A stretch of DNA of 64,000 bases from positions 308,268,984 through 308,332,983 of the forward strand of contig NC_053390.1 in assembly GCF_905171765.1 (NCBI RefSeq). The letters run 5' to 3'. Source of the stretch: Bufo bufo. Lineage: Eukaryota > Chordata > Amphibia > Anura > Bufonidae. Position 1 is the first letter of the stretch. Each line of letters starts with the position of its first letter. The notes under the pieces are model-generated. The model made no database searches. It had not been told where the DNA came from and worked only from the letters and a program-made list of their open reading frames with translations. The translations under genes and the position numbers were made by a program. Shown one piece after another: positions 31,691-42,846 of this stretch.

Positions 31691-32343
31691 TGTCACGACC
31701 GCTATCCCAGCAGCAGTCGTGTCGCACCAGACGGAGGGGAAGAGGGACCCTTATCTACGGATGGGAAATAGAATGGCCACCCCTGACTAACCCTAAGCTG
31801 GCACCTGTCTGCCCTGATACCCTAGACGGGGTGTGAACCCGTGCAGCGAGCAGGATGCCTAAACCCTCACTCACCCTAACAAGACTAGACTGGGGAAAGG
31901 CCGATGGGAGTACTAGTCACCATCACTCACGTCTAGGAGAACAACAGGGGAAGACAGCAAAAAACAAACAATCTACAGCAGAGATAGACTTATCCAGTCA
32001 CGAGCAGAGAAGGCGATCCCAAACACGACAGTCCACGCCGGGCAAGAGCTCCACAGCAACACCGTCAAACGATCTCCTTACAAGGTCAGAATAGCACTGG
32101 AAGTGAGGACTATATCTGGCAATGACTGCAAGTGAAACTGAAACTAATATAGTAGCTGGGAGTGGCAGACAGGACTCACCTGAGAAAGATGCCTACAAAC
32201 TCCCAGTCAGGACAAAAAGGTTCACAAGGCAAAACCCGGATGACATACCCTGAACCACGGAGCAAACTCACAAGTTATCGCGAGTAGCAAGTCGCTGCGA
32301 CCTTCTCCTCCCAGACCTGTCTGGATCAGTCACAGTCGTGACA
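31691..32343 (-). repeat. 5' LTR of the gypsy element
   Basis: It is 653 bp, flanked on its outer side by the TCCAC duplication. It would contain the retrotransposon promoter, in the same orientation as rnf212b. I could not recognise a convincing tRNA primer site next to it; the adjacent minus-strand sequence begins GTATATCTGGCC and then becomes a T/A-rich run. Confidence 0.93.
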
Positions 32344-32348
32344 TCCAC

Positions 32349-33160
32349 ATAATCCCCCACTACATTATTCACCATGGTCCCCCCACTTTTCACACAAACT
32401 GCTCCCCATGGTCCCTTGTTTCTCACACACTGCTCCCCATGATAACTAACCCTCTTTCTTACATACTGGTCCCCATGGTGATCCCCTAGCTAACTTACAT
32501 AAAATGGTCCCTATGGTTCTGGTGACCTCATCCATGTATCTGTCCTCCTCCACCTTCTTCCTGACAATGTCTTCCTTCTCCCCTTTCTTGCTTTCTGTGT
32601 CTGCCTCCTTCTTCCATGCTGTGTCCTTCTCTGTGGTGCAGGACCTTTGCCATGTGATTATGATGTCACCCAAGGTCCTGCACACATTTTAGCTGCAATT
32701 TTCCAGCAATATGTGCATAACAGCTTTTTAAGAGAGATAGACCAGACAGCCCGTTATGTGACTGGACCACCAGGAATGTTTCTGGTAGTGCAGACTGACA
32801 GTGTGGGCCTTTCCTGAAAGTGGCAAATTGAAACATTACTTACTGTACATGCAATGTTCATCTTCATAAAAAAGACCTCTTTCAACCCCCTTCCAAAAGC
32901 ATTTGTCACTGTCCTACACAATGCACGAATAATAAACTATTTATATTGCAATATCTTAAAGGGGTTTCACAGGATTTAAAGAACAGGGCTGCAATCTTCT
33001 AGAAATAGCACCACACATGTCCATGGTGTCAGGTATGCTAGCTGAACTCCAGTGAAGTAAATAAAACTGAGCTGCAATATCATATATAACCTGTGAAATG
33101 CAGGGCACCATTTTTTTTGGAAGAAAGCAGTCATGTTTTTTAATTCTGTACAATCTCTTT
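32349..33160. other. Gene-free stretch
   Basis: Short imperfect repeats of CACTGCTCCCCATG lie at 32395-32445, followed by CT-rich sequence. A repeat of the AAAGGGGTTTCACAGG type spans about 32958-33160. No exon is seen. Confidence 0.4.
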
Positions 33161-33163
33161 AAA

Positions 33164-33480
33164 GACCCTTACACACGACCGTATGCCCTCTGAGACATAC
33201 GGTCCGTGAGTGGGCCATATGTCCCGAAGCGGCATTTATCGTGCACATGGGAGCACACAGCATCATAGATTACACGTCGGGCCGCCTGCGGAACTATTGT
33301 CCCGCACTCATATGATCTTATGAGCGCGGGACAATAGTCCCGCGGGCAGCCCGACGTCCACAGCATCATTGTAATCTATGATGCTGTGTGCTCCCGTGTG
33401 CACGATCAATGCCGCTCTGGGACATATGGCCTGCTCACGGATCGTATGTCTCGGAGGGCATACGGTCATGTGCAAGGGCC
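33164..33480. mobile_element. Fold-back MITE, TWA class
   Basis: The inverted ends ACCCTTACACACGACCG and (reversed) GGGCCCTTGCACATGACCG enclose a palindrome around CATCATAGATTACA. The right flank is TTA; the left is TAA or altered. Confidence 0.65.
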
Positions 33481-33839
33481 CTTAGGGTGAGGCCATGCGG
33501 TTTTACAATGTGATTTTATGCCCTTGGCTATTGCACGTATATTGCAAAGTGATGCTGATTCCTGGGAAAACTGCACGCTGCTATGTATGGCCTTATCTTA
33601 GAGCGGATCTGTCATAAACTCTGACCCCATGCGCATTATTGTGCCTTGCATTTTGGTCCACAAACCACAGATCTACAAAATACAGATACCCAGTTAAAAC
33701 CAGAAGTTTACATGCACTATATAAAAAGACACATATGCATGTTTTTCTCAATATCTGACATGAAATCAGAATAAACCTTTCCTGTTTTTGGTCAATTAGG
33801 ATTACCATAATTATTATTATTATTTGCCAAATGCCAGAA

Positions 33840-33870
<31 letters not shown>

Positions 33871-33872
33871 TG

Positions 33873-34610
33873 TGTCAATATCCACAGTGAAACGAGTACT
33901 GTATCAACATGGGCTGAAAGGCCACTCTGCCAGGAAGAAGACATTACTCCAAAAGAAACATAAAAAAGCCAGATTAATGTTTGCAAATGCACACAGGAAC
34001 AAAGACCTACATGTTTGGAGACGTCCTGTGGTCTGATGAAACTAAAATTGAACTTTTTGGCCATAATGACCATCGTTACGTTTGGAGGAAAAAGGGAGAA
34101 GCTTGGAAGCCTAAGAACACCATCCCAACTATGAAGCACGGGGGTGGCAGCATCATGTTGTTTTGATGCAGGAGGGACTGGTGCACTTCACAAAATAGAT
34201 AGCATCATGAGGAAAGAAGATTATGTGGAAATACTTAAGAAACATCTCAAGACATCAGCCAGGAAGTTAAAGCTTGGGCGGAAATTGGTCTTCCAAATGG
34301 ACAATGACCCGAAGCATACTGCCAAACTGGTTACAAAGTGGCTTAAGGATAACAAAGTCAATGTTTTGGAGTGGCCATCCATCACAAAGCCCTGATCTCA
34401 ATCCTATTGAAAATTTATGGGCAATGCTAAAAAGGCATGGCGACCAACAAACATGGCTCAGTTACACCAGTTTTGTCAGGAGGAATGGGCCCAAATTCCC
34501 AACAACTATTGTGAGAAGCTTGTGGAAGGTTATCCAAAACCCAAGTCATACAGTTTAAAGGGAACCGTACCAAATATGAATGAAAATAATGTAAACTTTT
34601 GACATTGCAG
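33873..34610 (+). pseudogene. Tc1-like transposase remnant
   Basis: The remnant begins in the middle of the DNA-binding region (S-T-V-K-R-V-L-Y). It contains the first catalytic motif ([11 protein letters not shown]), the K-H-G-G-G motif, the second (Q-M-D-N-D-P-K-H-T) and the last (L-N-P-I-E-N-L-W). These lie in different frames, with breaks near 34010, 34165 and 34385. The N-terminal part is missing. It is clearly non-functional and distinct from the intact families at 6166 and 18089. Confidence 0.88.
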
Positions 34611-34668
34611 AAAGCAATAAAAATGCCTTAAACATTCTCTCTCTCTCATTATTCGGGTATTTGGCTAA

Positions 34669-35780
34669 GGCCTCATGCACACGACCGTTGATTGGGTCCG
34701 CATCCGAGCCGCCGTTTTGGCGGCTCGGATGCGGACCCATTCACTTCAATGGGGCCGCAAAAGATGCAGACAGCACTCCGTGTGCTAAATAAAAAATGGT
34801 AATAAGAGCGAGCACTCACTCTATGGCATAAAGTAGTATTTATTAAATGTAAGTATATCTATCAATAATTCATACAGTAAATTATATCATCTAAAATACA
34901 CGATCATAAATATTAAAAATTCCTAGGATTTGGTCAGAACGACCATAGATAATAAATACGACCACAATGGATATCTAGGAGAATAAGCAATAAATAGCAA
35001 TAGTAACAGTGGATAGCAGCAACAATTAAATAACAATTGTAGCAATAAATAGCAGCAGCAATTGAAGCAATAGATGATCAAATTGGCAATCGATGTTACG
35101 ATAACGTGTGGTATGTACCACAATGGCTATTGTGACTGAAAGGTGCTCAGTGATTAAATATCAAAGAAAAAAGAGAAAAATAAAAATAATAAATAACAAT
35201 CAATCCTGGGATCCAAATGTAATAAGTGTCTTTGTGTTCATATAAGAAATACTGTGAAAAATATGATACAATTATAAAGTCTGTGTGTCAATGTGGATTG
35301 TCTGGTGGTACAATGCACGTTAATAAGTGCTGCAATAGTTGTTTCACCTTCTGCGGCTAATAGTGATTACCACAAAGATTGTCCCGGTTAGTGTATCATC
35401 CACATAGAACAGTTCGCATATAGAACTCTGTGACCTCGTAGTCTTGAGCAAGGCTATAAACAGCCGTCTGGAACAAGCGATCCAACTAAGTGCAAATGCA
35501 ACTTATAGTCTTGGAAAAGGAGAAGATTCTTACCTCCTTGTACACTTGATTCAAAAATCCTGTTCCTGGCTGTATGCATCCGTGGCTCCGTTCCGCGGCC
35601 CCGTTAAAAAAATATAACATGTCCTATTCTTGTCCGCGCTTTGCGGACAAGAATAGGCATTTATATTGCTGGCACCCGTTCCGTTCCACAAATTGCAGAA
35701 GGCAACACGGGCAGCTTCAGTTTTTTGCAGATCCGCGGTTTGCGGACCGCAAAAAACGGCACGGCCGTGTGCATGAGGCC
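34669..35780. mobile_element. TWA MITE inside the Tc1 remnant
   Basis: The ends GGCCTCATGCACACGACCG and (reversed) GGCCTCATGCACACGGCCG are flanked by TAA on both sides (34666-34668 and 35781-35783). An unrelated segment at about 34787-35567 interrupts it. Confidence 0.75.
34787..35567. mobile_element. Unclassified insert inside the MITE
   Basis: MITE sequence stops at ...CCGTGTGCT and resumes at GTATGCATCCGTGG, as comparison with the MITE at 36568 shows. The 780 bp between is AT-rich, includes CAATAAATAGCAGCAGC-type short repeats and has no long frame. The GAGCACTCAC near its start resembles the edge of the retro-insert at 19796. A Penelope-like 3' end is possible but unproven. Confidence 0.5.
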
Positions 35781-36100
35781 TAATAATAATAATTATGGTA
35801 ATCCTAATTGACCAAAATCAGGAAAGGTTTATTCTGATTTCATGTCAGATATTGAGAAAAACATGCATATGTGTCTTTTTATATAGTGTATGTAAACTTC
35901 TGGTTTTAACTGTACCTCCCTTGTGCACTTCGCATATGTCTCATTCTTATCAACAGAAATGACTATTCTCTGTTCTATAAGTTAAAGAACGGCAACATTT
36001 ATCCACAAAATGGTAACAGAAACTATACAGTGGACAGAAGGCTCCATCCACTGTGCAGTCTCTGGCCCCACTGTACTACCCTGGCACACACACTACACAT

Positions 36101-36467
36101 TGGGGGTCATTTATCAAAGACCAGTGTTTTATGGTGGTCTTTTATCGCCCCTGTACTGCCAGAGGAAGTGCTTATGACAAGGTGCACACCATCTTCCAGC
36201 AGTCCTTGTGCCTAGTTTGAAAAGTGTCCCAGACTGAAGTCGTTTTTAAACATCATTTATGCCTATTTCCAGGCGTAAATGTTAGTGAATTTGCCAGGGC
36301 TGATGTCCCGCCCAGGCTTGGCTCTCGCCACTCCCCAATGGCGGGGACAGGGTAAAAACGCCCATACAACAAATTTTTATAGCATGGCCATTTAATAAGT
36401 CACAAAACAAGGTTCTGGGCCTTTTTATGCCAAAAACTAGCATAGCCTTCTTAGTAAATGACCCCCA
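36101..36467. mobile_element. Fold-back MITE, different ends
   Basis: The ends TGGGGGTCATTTATCAAAG and (reversed) TGGGGGTCATTTACTAAGA face each other, and CCAGGCGTAA-like sequence lies within. It is unlike the TWA families and could be of another class. Confidence 0.65.
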
Positions 36468-36567
36468 TTGTGCTTCTGGCTGCATCCACTGTATAGTTTC
36501 CAGCGACAGAGCTGATCATTGGGGGTGCCGGGTGTCCGACCCCCACAGATCTGAAACTGATGACTTA

Positions 36568-36887
36568 GGCCTCATGCACACGGCCGTTGTTTTGGTCCGC
36601 ATCCGAGCCGCAGTTTTGGCGGCTCAGATGTGGACCCATTCACTTCAATGGGGCCGCAAAAGATGTGGACAAAACTCTGTGTGCTGTCCGCATCCGTTGC
36701 TCCGTTCCGTGGTCCGCAAAAAAAATAACCTGTCCTATTCTTGTCCGTTTTGCAGACAGTTAGGCAGTTATATCAATGGCTGTCCGTGCCGTTCCGCAAA
36801 TTGCGGAACGCACACGGACGCCATCCGTGTTTTGCGGAACCGCAATTTGTGGACCGCAAAACACACAACGGTCGTGTGCATGAGGCC
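36568..36887. mobile_element. TWA MITE
   Basis: The ends GGCCTCATGCACACGGCCG and (reversed) GGCCTCATGCACACGACCG are flanked by TTA (36565-36567) and TAA (36888-36890). It is inserted in a GACCCCCAC...GGACAGGTCATCAA repeat related to 63267-63591. Confidence 0.72.
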
Positions 36888-37221
36888 TAATCCTGAGGAC
36901 AGGTCATCAATTTCTAAGTACTGGAAAACCCTTTTAAATAGATATTATTACATAATGAGCCATGTACAGTGGAAAAAAGAGTTTACTATGATCATGAGCT
37001 TATTTCTGAGTCCATTATGGACAATATGATTAATAAAAAAAAATTCACAATGATTTAAAGCAACCCAGATTTAAGCCAGATGCGTACATGAAAATTTTAT
37101 AGCAGTTTTTTGAGTCAAAGCCATAAAAACTAATAATTCTCTCTTTTGCATCCAATTCTCTGACTCCAGTCACAATTCATAAGAGTCAAATAAAAAGAGG
37201 GCCACTGACATTCATACTCAC

Positions 37222-37274
37222 ATTGTCCGAAATAGGCAGATATTTGCAGGCAGTTCTGCATACGCTGCAATAAT
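37222..37274 (-). CDS. rnf212b: rnf212b coding exon 2 (end of RING)
   Basis: This is a 53-nt exon. On the minus strand a pyrimidine-rich acceptor (TTTCCCCATTGCACAG) precedes ATTATTGC, and a strong donor GTGAGT (37221 down) follows GACAAT. It enters in phase 1. The final G of exon 1 plus AT makes an aspartate codon, and the exon then reads Y-C-S-V-C-R-T-A-C-K-Y-L and ends P-I-S-D-N in phase 0. C36 and C39 complete the second zinc site of the RING begun in exon 1. As I recall the family, RNF212B has C-A-V-C-x-T-A-C-K at this place and ...S-D-N at the exon end, which fits. The phase match with both neighbours is the strongest evidence that these three pieces form one gene. Confidence 0.85.
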
Positions 37275-37587
37275 CTGTGCAATGGGGAAGAAAGGACCAT
37301 GTTAGATATTAACTAAAAATACACGCGTGCTGGGGACAGGGTTCACATACAATTCAGCAACATCCATAGGTACATACAAGACAGGTGTGATAGTCTGGGG
37401 GCAGGGACAGGAAACATTAGCAGATTGGAAGATTTATTTATACTTGTTTTTTCCAATAAAGCAATGAATCTTTGGGTGTATTTGAACCTTTTTTGTCATG
37501 CTTTTTGTAAAATAGAAGCAAACCACTAGTTTTGCCACAGTGTCATCAAAATTTCAGCAAAAAATACAACATGACCATAACATTTAA

Positions 37588-37900
37588 AGCCCCATTCACA
37601 CGGCCGTACCCATTTTTGTGGACCGCAAATTGTGGATCTACATAACACGGATATCGGCCGTGTGCGCTCCGCATTTTGCAGATCGGAAAGTGTGCCCGTG
37701 ATAGAAATGCCTGTTCTCGTCCACAAAACAGACAAGAATAGGACATGTTTTATTTTTTGTGGGTGCAGCGGAACGGACATATGGATGCGGACAACATAAG
37801 GTGTGCTGTCCGCATCTTTTCTGGCCCCATTGAAATGAATCTTGAAATGAGTCTGCATCTGATCCACAAATAATTTTTATATGGACGTGTGAATGGGGCC
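37588..37900. mobile_element. TWA MITE
   Basis: The ends AGCCCCATTCACACGGCCG and (reversed) GGCCCCATTCACACGTCC are flanked by TAA (37585-37587 and 37901-37903). Confidence 0.7.
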
Positions 37901-38089
37901 TAAAACTACTTAGGACACAGTCATGTCCTCTTCTTAGAAGTGGCAACCAACACACTATTATATAGGGTTAGGAGAGGGTCCCAGAGACATTCATAGCATA
38001 TTTATAGGAATAGCTGGAATAACACTTTAAGGTCACGTTCACATCTTTAGCATTTTTATTTCAGTGGAAAACAGGGGTTTGTAAATGTT

Positions 38090-39308
38090 ATATACAATGA
38101 ATTTGTAAAGTCTTCACACCCTTTCACCTTTTCACATTTTTATGTGGCTAGTTACGTATGTCGTAAATTATGGCCAGTTATGTGGAAAGTTATGTTTTGA
38201 CCTTGTCATAAAATCCCCCCAAAAATCTAGTTTTCCCATCAATCTACACTCAATACCCCATAATGAAAAGTTAGCAAATTTATTAAAATGGAAAAAGAAA
38301 TTCTTATGGACATAAGTATTCAGACTCTTTGCTATGACATTTGAAATTTAGCTCTGGCGGCCTCCCATTTCACTTGATCTTATTTGAGATGTTTCTACAT
38401 CTTGATTGGAGTCCACTTGTGATAAATTCAGTTCATTGGACATGATTTAGAAAAACACATCCTAGAGCAAAAACCAAGCCATGAGGAGGAAAAAACTGCC
38501 TGTAGAGATCACAGAGAGGATTGTGTGGGGGCACAGATCTGGAAAGGCCTCCATAATTCTTAAATAGAAGAAGTTTGGAACTCCCCATAGCTGACCACCA
38601 CACCAAACTAATTAATCATGGGAGAAGGACCTTGGTTAGGGAGTAGACCAAGAACCCAATGGTCACTTTGACTGAGCTCCAAAGATCCTGGGCCAGATTT
38701 ATCATTAGCTCAGGTCAGAATAATGGAGTGAAAAAGTCCCAAAAAAAGTCCCAAACGCTAAAACTGCGCACAAATTTGCGAATTTTTTCTGCTCTGCACT
38801 ATGCTCGCCAGTTTTCTGAAAGTGGGCGTGTTTTCTTATGTAAATGAATCTCTAGACAGATTTACTATTGGGACTTTTTAAAAAGTCGCAAAAAAGTCGC
38901 AATTTCACTCCAGTGAGGACCATGCTTATCTTATGAGACTTTTTAATAGAACATGCGACTTTTTCATAAAAACGTGAGACTTTTTCGTAAAGATGTGCGA
39001 CTTTTGTAAAGCTGCTTACTGACGGATAAACTGCTACCGTCAAACCACATTTATTACAGTCTTAAAGGGCCGATCATAAATCTCACTTGGCTAAAACTGA
39101 CTTTAGCCATATGTTAAAATGGAGTGAGCCGTCAGAGTAATGATAAATCTGGCCCCCTTTGTGCAGATGGGAGAAACTTCCAGAAGGTCAACCATCACTG
39201 TAGTATTCAATCAATCTGCGTTTTATGGCAGAGTTACCGGAAAGAAACCTCTCCCCACTAAAAGACACATGAAAGACCACCTGGAGTTTGCACAAAAGCA
39301 CCAGAAGG
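38090..39308 (+). mobile_element. Old Tc1-like remnant, split by a MITE
   Basis: Sequence typical of a Tc1 terminus (CAATACCCCATAATGAAAAG, TAAGTATTCAGACTC) leads into decayed N-terminal transposase sequence from about 38480 (GCAAAAACCAAGCCATGAGG). It resumes after a MITE at 39160 (GATGGGAGAAACTTCCAGAA) and fades near 39308. No open frame survives and the catalytic half is missing. Boundaries are approximate. Confidence 0.72.
38690..39155. mobile_element. MITE nested in the Tc1 remnant
   Basis: The inverted ends GGGCCAGATTTATCATTA and their complement bound it. The interior has repeated GCGACTTTTT/AAAAGTCGC motifs on both strands, which could fold into several hairpins. Confidence 0.72.
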
Positions 39309-39633
39309 GGCTGTCACTTTTTCCTACAGTGTGCAAGCACGGCCACCGCTACTGGATTGCAGGGTGGTCGTAACCTCTGGAGATGAGCAGTGTATAATGT
39401 GATGGAAAAATGAATCAAGCCAGCAAAGGAGGCAATATGGACAATCACAATACATAGTAGTGCATGTCTTTTTAATTTTTTTCACTGACCTACAGTCAAT
39501 AAAAAACTACTGATATGTGAACAGACACATTAAAATTAATGAGTACGTGTGCTGTTCGCAGAAAACCAAAATGTTATGGAGGCCTTTTATGGGGACAATG
39601 GAACCGTATTATTTTTTCAACAAATTTCACTAA

Positions 39634-40467
39634 GGCTGGGTTCACACGGGCGTTGCGGGAAAAGGTGCGTTGCGGGAACATGCACGAGTAAAAAACATTG
39701 TAATGCGTTTTGCACGCGCGTGAGAAAAATCGGCATGTTTGGTACCCAAACCCGAACTTCTTTACAGAAGTTCGGGTTTGGGATCGGGGTTGTGTAGATT
39801 GTATTATTTTTCCTTATAACATGGTTATAAGGGAAAATAATAGCATTCTTAATACAGAATGCATAGTACAATAGCGCTGGAGGGGTTAAAAAAATGTAAC
39901 CTACCTTAATCCACTTGCTCGCACAGCCAGCATCTCTTCTTTCTTCTTCTTTGCTGTGTACAGGAAAAGGACCTGTGGTGACGTCACTCTGGCCATCACA
40001 TGGTCCATCACATGATCCATCAGCATGGTAAAAGATCATGTGATGGACCATGTGATGACCGGAGTGACGTCACCACAGGTCCTTTTCCTGTACACAGCAA
40101 AGAAGAAGACAGAAGAGATGCCGGCTGCGCGAGCAAGTGGATTATGGTGAGTTAAATTTTATTTTTATTAACCCCTCCAGCGCTATTGTACTATGCATTC
40201 TGTATTAAGAATGCTATTATTTTTCCTTATAACCACGTGAAAATCGCACCGCATCCGCACTTGCTTGCGATTTTCACTCAGCCCCATTCACTTCTATGGG
40301 GCCTGCGTTGCGTGATAAATGCACAATATAGAGCATGCTACGATTTTCACGCAACGCATAAGTGATGCGTGATAATCACAGCTCATGTGCACAGCCCCAT
40401 AGAAATGAATGGGTCCGGATTCAGTGCGGGTGCAATGCGTTCACCTCCCGCATTGCACCCGCGCGGA
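39634..40467. mobile_element. TWA MITE with palindromic core, right end cut
   Basis: TAA 39631-39633 is followed by GGCTGGGTTCACACGGGCG. The core has paired TGACGTCA sites (39979-39986 and 40065-40072) and is homologous to 21520-22422. The right end stops at CCGCGCGGAAA, where another MITE begins. Confidence 0.7.
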
Positions 40468-40470
40468 AAT

Positions 40471-40649
40471 GCCTCATTCACACGTCAGTGTTCGGTCAGT
40501 GATTTTGAGCCAAAACCAGGTGCGGCTCTAAGCACAGAACAGGTGCAGATCTTTCCCTTATACCTTATGTCTGTGGAGGCTCCAATCCTGGTTTTGGCTC
40601 ACAATCACTGATGGAAATCACTGACCAAACACTGATGTGTGAATGAGGC
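40471..40649. mobile_element. Short fold-back MITE
   Basis: The ends GCCTCATTCACACGTCAGTG and (reversed) GCCTCATTCACACATCAGTG are followed at the right by TTA. CAGTGATTT and AAATCACTG pair inside. It lies against the cut end of the preceding MITE. Confidence 0.7.
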
Positions 40650-42035
40650 TTAAGGGAACAACTGTTGGTTAGTATGGTTCCTCCTTTCTCTACAGTAGCT
40701 AAAAGCAGAGAATCAAGCGTAAGGCAGCTCTCACCTGCTACACAACACCCTCTGGGCACGGACACCGCACCTGGATGCGGGAATGAATGAAATCAGATAG
40801 AAAAAAGGAGAAGTCCAGCTCAGCTCGGGTGCAAATAAGTGGCTCTTTTATTCCAGCGGTTTTAAAATTTCCATACGACAAGGTGTGTGCAGAGACGCGT
40901 TTCAGACCTCTATAGCATAAGGGTCCTTATTCATGACAAACACAAAAATGCAATGGGAGAGGGAGGTATCAGGGGGAGGTCCCGCAATGTCCTTAGTTAA
41001 AAAATACAAAGTATAGCTTAGTGATTAATATAATAATGGGGAGTAATGTGTTCTTGGATATTTTAGCAAGTGAATATGCATATTGATACAGATACAAAAA
41101 CAGGAACATAGACAAGAATAGATACAGAGGGCAGAAAATAATAATAATGATGATAATAATAATAATAATACCGGCGCATTCAGTATTGCAAAATAAGGTC
41201 ATGACCTTCCGGCTGGCGGGATCCCAGTTGGAAGATCCAGAAGGCCTCTCTATTAAGGAGTTTTCTCCTGTGGTCCCCCCCTCTTGGTGATAAAAAGACT
41301 CTTTCTATACCTTGCACTTTTAGGCCAGATATATCCCCTGCGTGCAAAACCGCAAAATGTAAACTGGCAGCTGAAACATTGCGGCTCTTGTAATGCGGTA
41401 TATCCGAAATGTGCTTACGTATTCTGTTTTTTAGTGGATTGATTGTGCAGCCCACATATTGCAATGAGCATATTTCACAGGTAATCAAGTAGACCACATA
41501 TTTTGTATTACAGTTGATATATGACTGTATGTTAAATATTTTACCACATGCTGTGGACCTGAAAGCCTTATCGGTGACCATATGCTCACTGCAAATACAT
41601 TTGCGGTGTCCGCATTTAAAGCTGCCCTTAAAATTAAGCCATGTGGGTTGTGTAGGTTTTTCTTCTGTGAAAAAACTCGGCTGATTAGATTGCCCACAGT
41701 AGGAGCTCTTCTAGCAACACACCTCATGCCATATAAGTGGTATGTTTTCCCGTATTGGGAGCACTAGCACATGCATGGCCGGAGCGAAGCTTGGGAAATA
41801 CCAACTGATGTCTATCCATATCCAAGACAAATCTGTTCGCTCGTTCTATGTTGCTAGGTGTATATGCCCTACGCAACAACCTGATTTGTATTTCAGAAGC
41901 TTCCCTGTTGTAAGTGTCAGTATCAGAGCAATTGCGGCGTGCCCGAATCAGTTCTCCCTTTGGAATGTTGCTAAAAGCAGTTTCTAAAACTGCTGCTACA
42001 TAAACCTTAAATGGCCAATAGAATAAATCCACAAC
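40650..42035 (-). mobile_element. Penelope-like retroelement, 3' fragment
   Basis: The minus strand carries the end of the Penelope RT linker, the GIY-YIG endonuclease and a 3' untranslated part that includes an (AAT)n run (41139-41171) and a GACGCGTTTCAGACC block (about 40895). The N-terminal RT domain is absent. Exact ends were not determined. Confidence 0.75.
41180..42032 (-). pseudogene. Penelope-like polyprotein, C-terminal GIY-YIG part
   Basis: The GIY-YIG domain would nick DNA to prime insertion. Three overlapping frames carry consecutive protein pieces. From 42032 come K-G-E-L-I-R-A-R-R-N-C and H-A-C-A-S-A-P-N, then a short piece R-R-A-P-T-V-G-N-L-I from about 41700. From 41581 comes the endonuclease, with Y-V-V-Y-L-I-T-C and Y-V-G-C-T standing for GIY and YIG, R-I-R-K-H for the catalytic arginine helix, and R-E-A-F-W-I-F for the glutamate. 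Cysteines around the first motif are typical of Penelope/Neptune elements in vertebrates. At least two frameshifts separate the pieces, so it is dead. Confidence 0.8.
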
Positions 42036-42075
42036 GGTTAGGAACTGCTGTGGATTTACATTTTTACAATTCTAA

Positions 42076-42843
42076 GGCCTCTTTCACACTTGCGTTGTCC
42101 GGATCAGTCGTGCACTCCATTTGCCGGAGGTGCCCGCCGGATCCGTAACACCGCAAGTGAACTGAAAGCATTCGAAGACGGATCCGTCTTCAAAATGCTT
42201 TCAGTGTTACTATGGCACCCAGGACGCTATTAAAGTCCTGGTTGCCATAGTAGTAGTGGGGAGTGGGGGAGCAGTATACTTACCGTCCGTGCGGCTCCCG
42301 GGGCGCTCCAGAATGACGTCAGAGCGCCCCATGCGCATGGATGACGTGATCCATGCGATCACGTCATCCATGAGCGTGGGGCGCCCTGACGTCACTCTGG
42401 AGCGCCCCGGGAGCCGCACGGACGGTAAGTATACTGCTCCCCCGCTCCCCACTACACTTTACCATGGCTGCCAGGACTTAAGCGTCTTGGCAGCCATGGT
42501 AACCATTCAGAAAAAGCTAAACGTCGGATCCGGCAATGCGCCGAAACGACGTTTAGCTTAAGGCCGGATCCGGATTAATGCCTTTCAATGGGCATTAATT
42601 CCGGATCCGGCCTTGCGGCAAGTGTTCAGGATTTTTGACCGGAGCAAAAAGCGCAGCATGCTGCGGTATTTTCTCCGGCCAAAAAACGTTCCGGTCCGGA
42701 ACTGAAGACATCCTGATGCATCCTGAACGGATTTCTCTCTATTCAGAATGCATTAGGATAATCCTGATCAGGATTCTTCCGGCATAGAGCCCCGACGACG
42801 GAACTCTATGCCGGAAAAGAACAGTGCAAGTGTGAAAGAGCCC
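42076..42843. mobile_element. TWA MITE with palindromic core
   Basis: The ends GGCCTCTTTCACACTTGCG and (reversed) GGGCTCTTTCACACTTGC are flanked by TAA (42073-42075 and 42844-42846). The core (about 42200-42510) is a strong palindrome with TGACGTCA at 42314-42321 and 42388-42395 and ATGACGTGAT/ATCACGTCAT at its centre. Confidence 0.76.
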
Positions 42844-42846
42844 TAA

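Larger units (their letters stand above)
26787..32343 (-). mobile_element. Ty3/gypsy chromovirus-type LTR retrotransposon, full length
   Basis: Two LTRs in the same orientation (26787-27443 and 31691-32343) bound a 5.56-kb element with gag and pol on the minus strand. The 5-bp duplication TCCAC lies at 26782-26786 and 32344-32348 and is perfect, so both ends come from one insertion event. Pol order is protease, RT, RNase H, integrase, chromodomain. Several frame breaks and a lost gag start codon show that it is dead as an autonomous element. It lies in sense orientation within rnf212b intron 2. Confidence 0.95.
33691..35912 (+). mobile_element. Sleeping-Beauty-like Tc1 element, degraded and nested
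   Basis: The inverted repeats of about 130 bp start CAGTTAAAACCAGAAGTTTA (33691-33826) and end with their complement (35785-35912). TA follows the right end. Inside are a shattered transposase and a TWA MITE (34669-35780) that itself carries another insert. The (GA)n run at 33843-33871 replaces the start of the transposase. Confidence 0.88.
124..37221 (-). other. rnf212b: rnf212b intron 2 (about 37 kb)
   Basis: This interval lies between the donor GTGAGT at 37221 and the acceptor AG at 124-125. Nearly all of it is interspersed repeats, listed separately. I found no further exon with a RING or coiled-coil signature inside it. The gypsy element at 26787-32343 has the same transcriptional orientation as the gene. 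Confidence 0.75.

Noticed and set aside
33600..33808. 71-codon minus-strand frame
   Set aside because: It overlaps the Tc1 inverted repeat, and the peptide follows from the AT-rich terminus.
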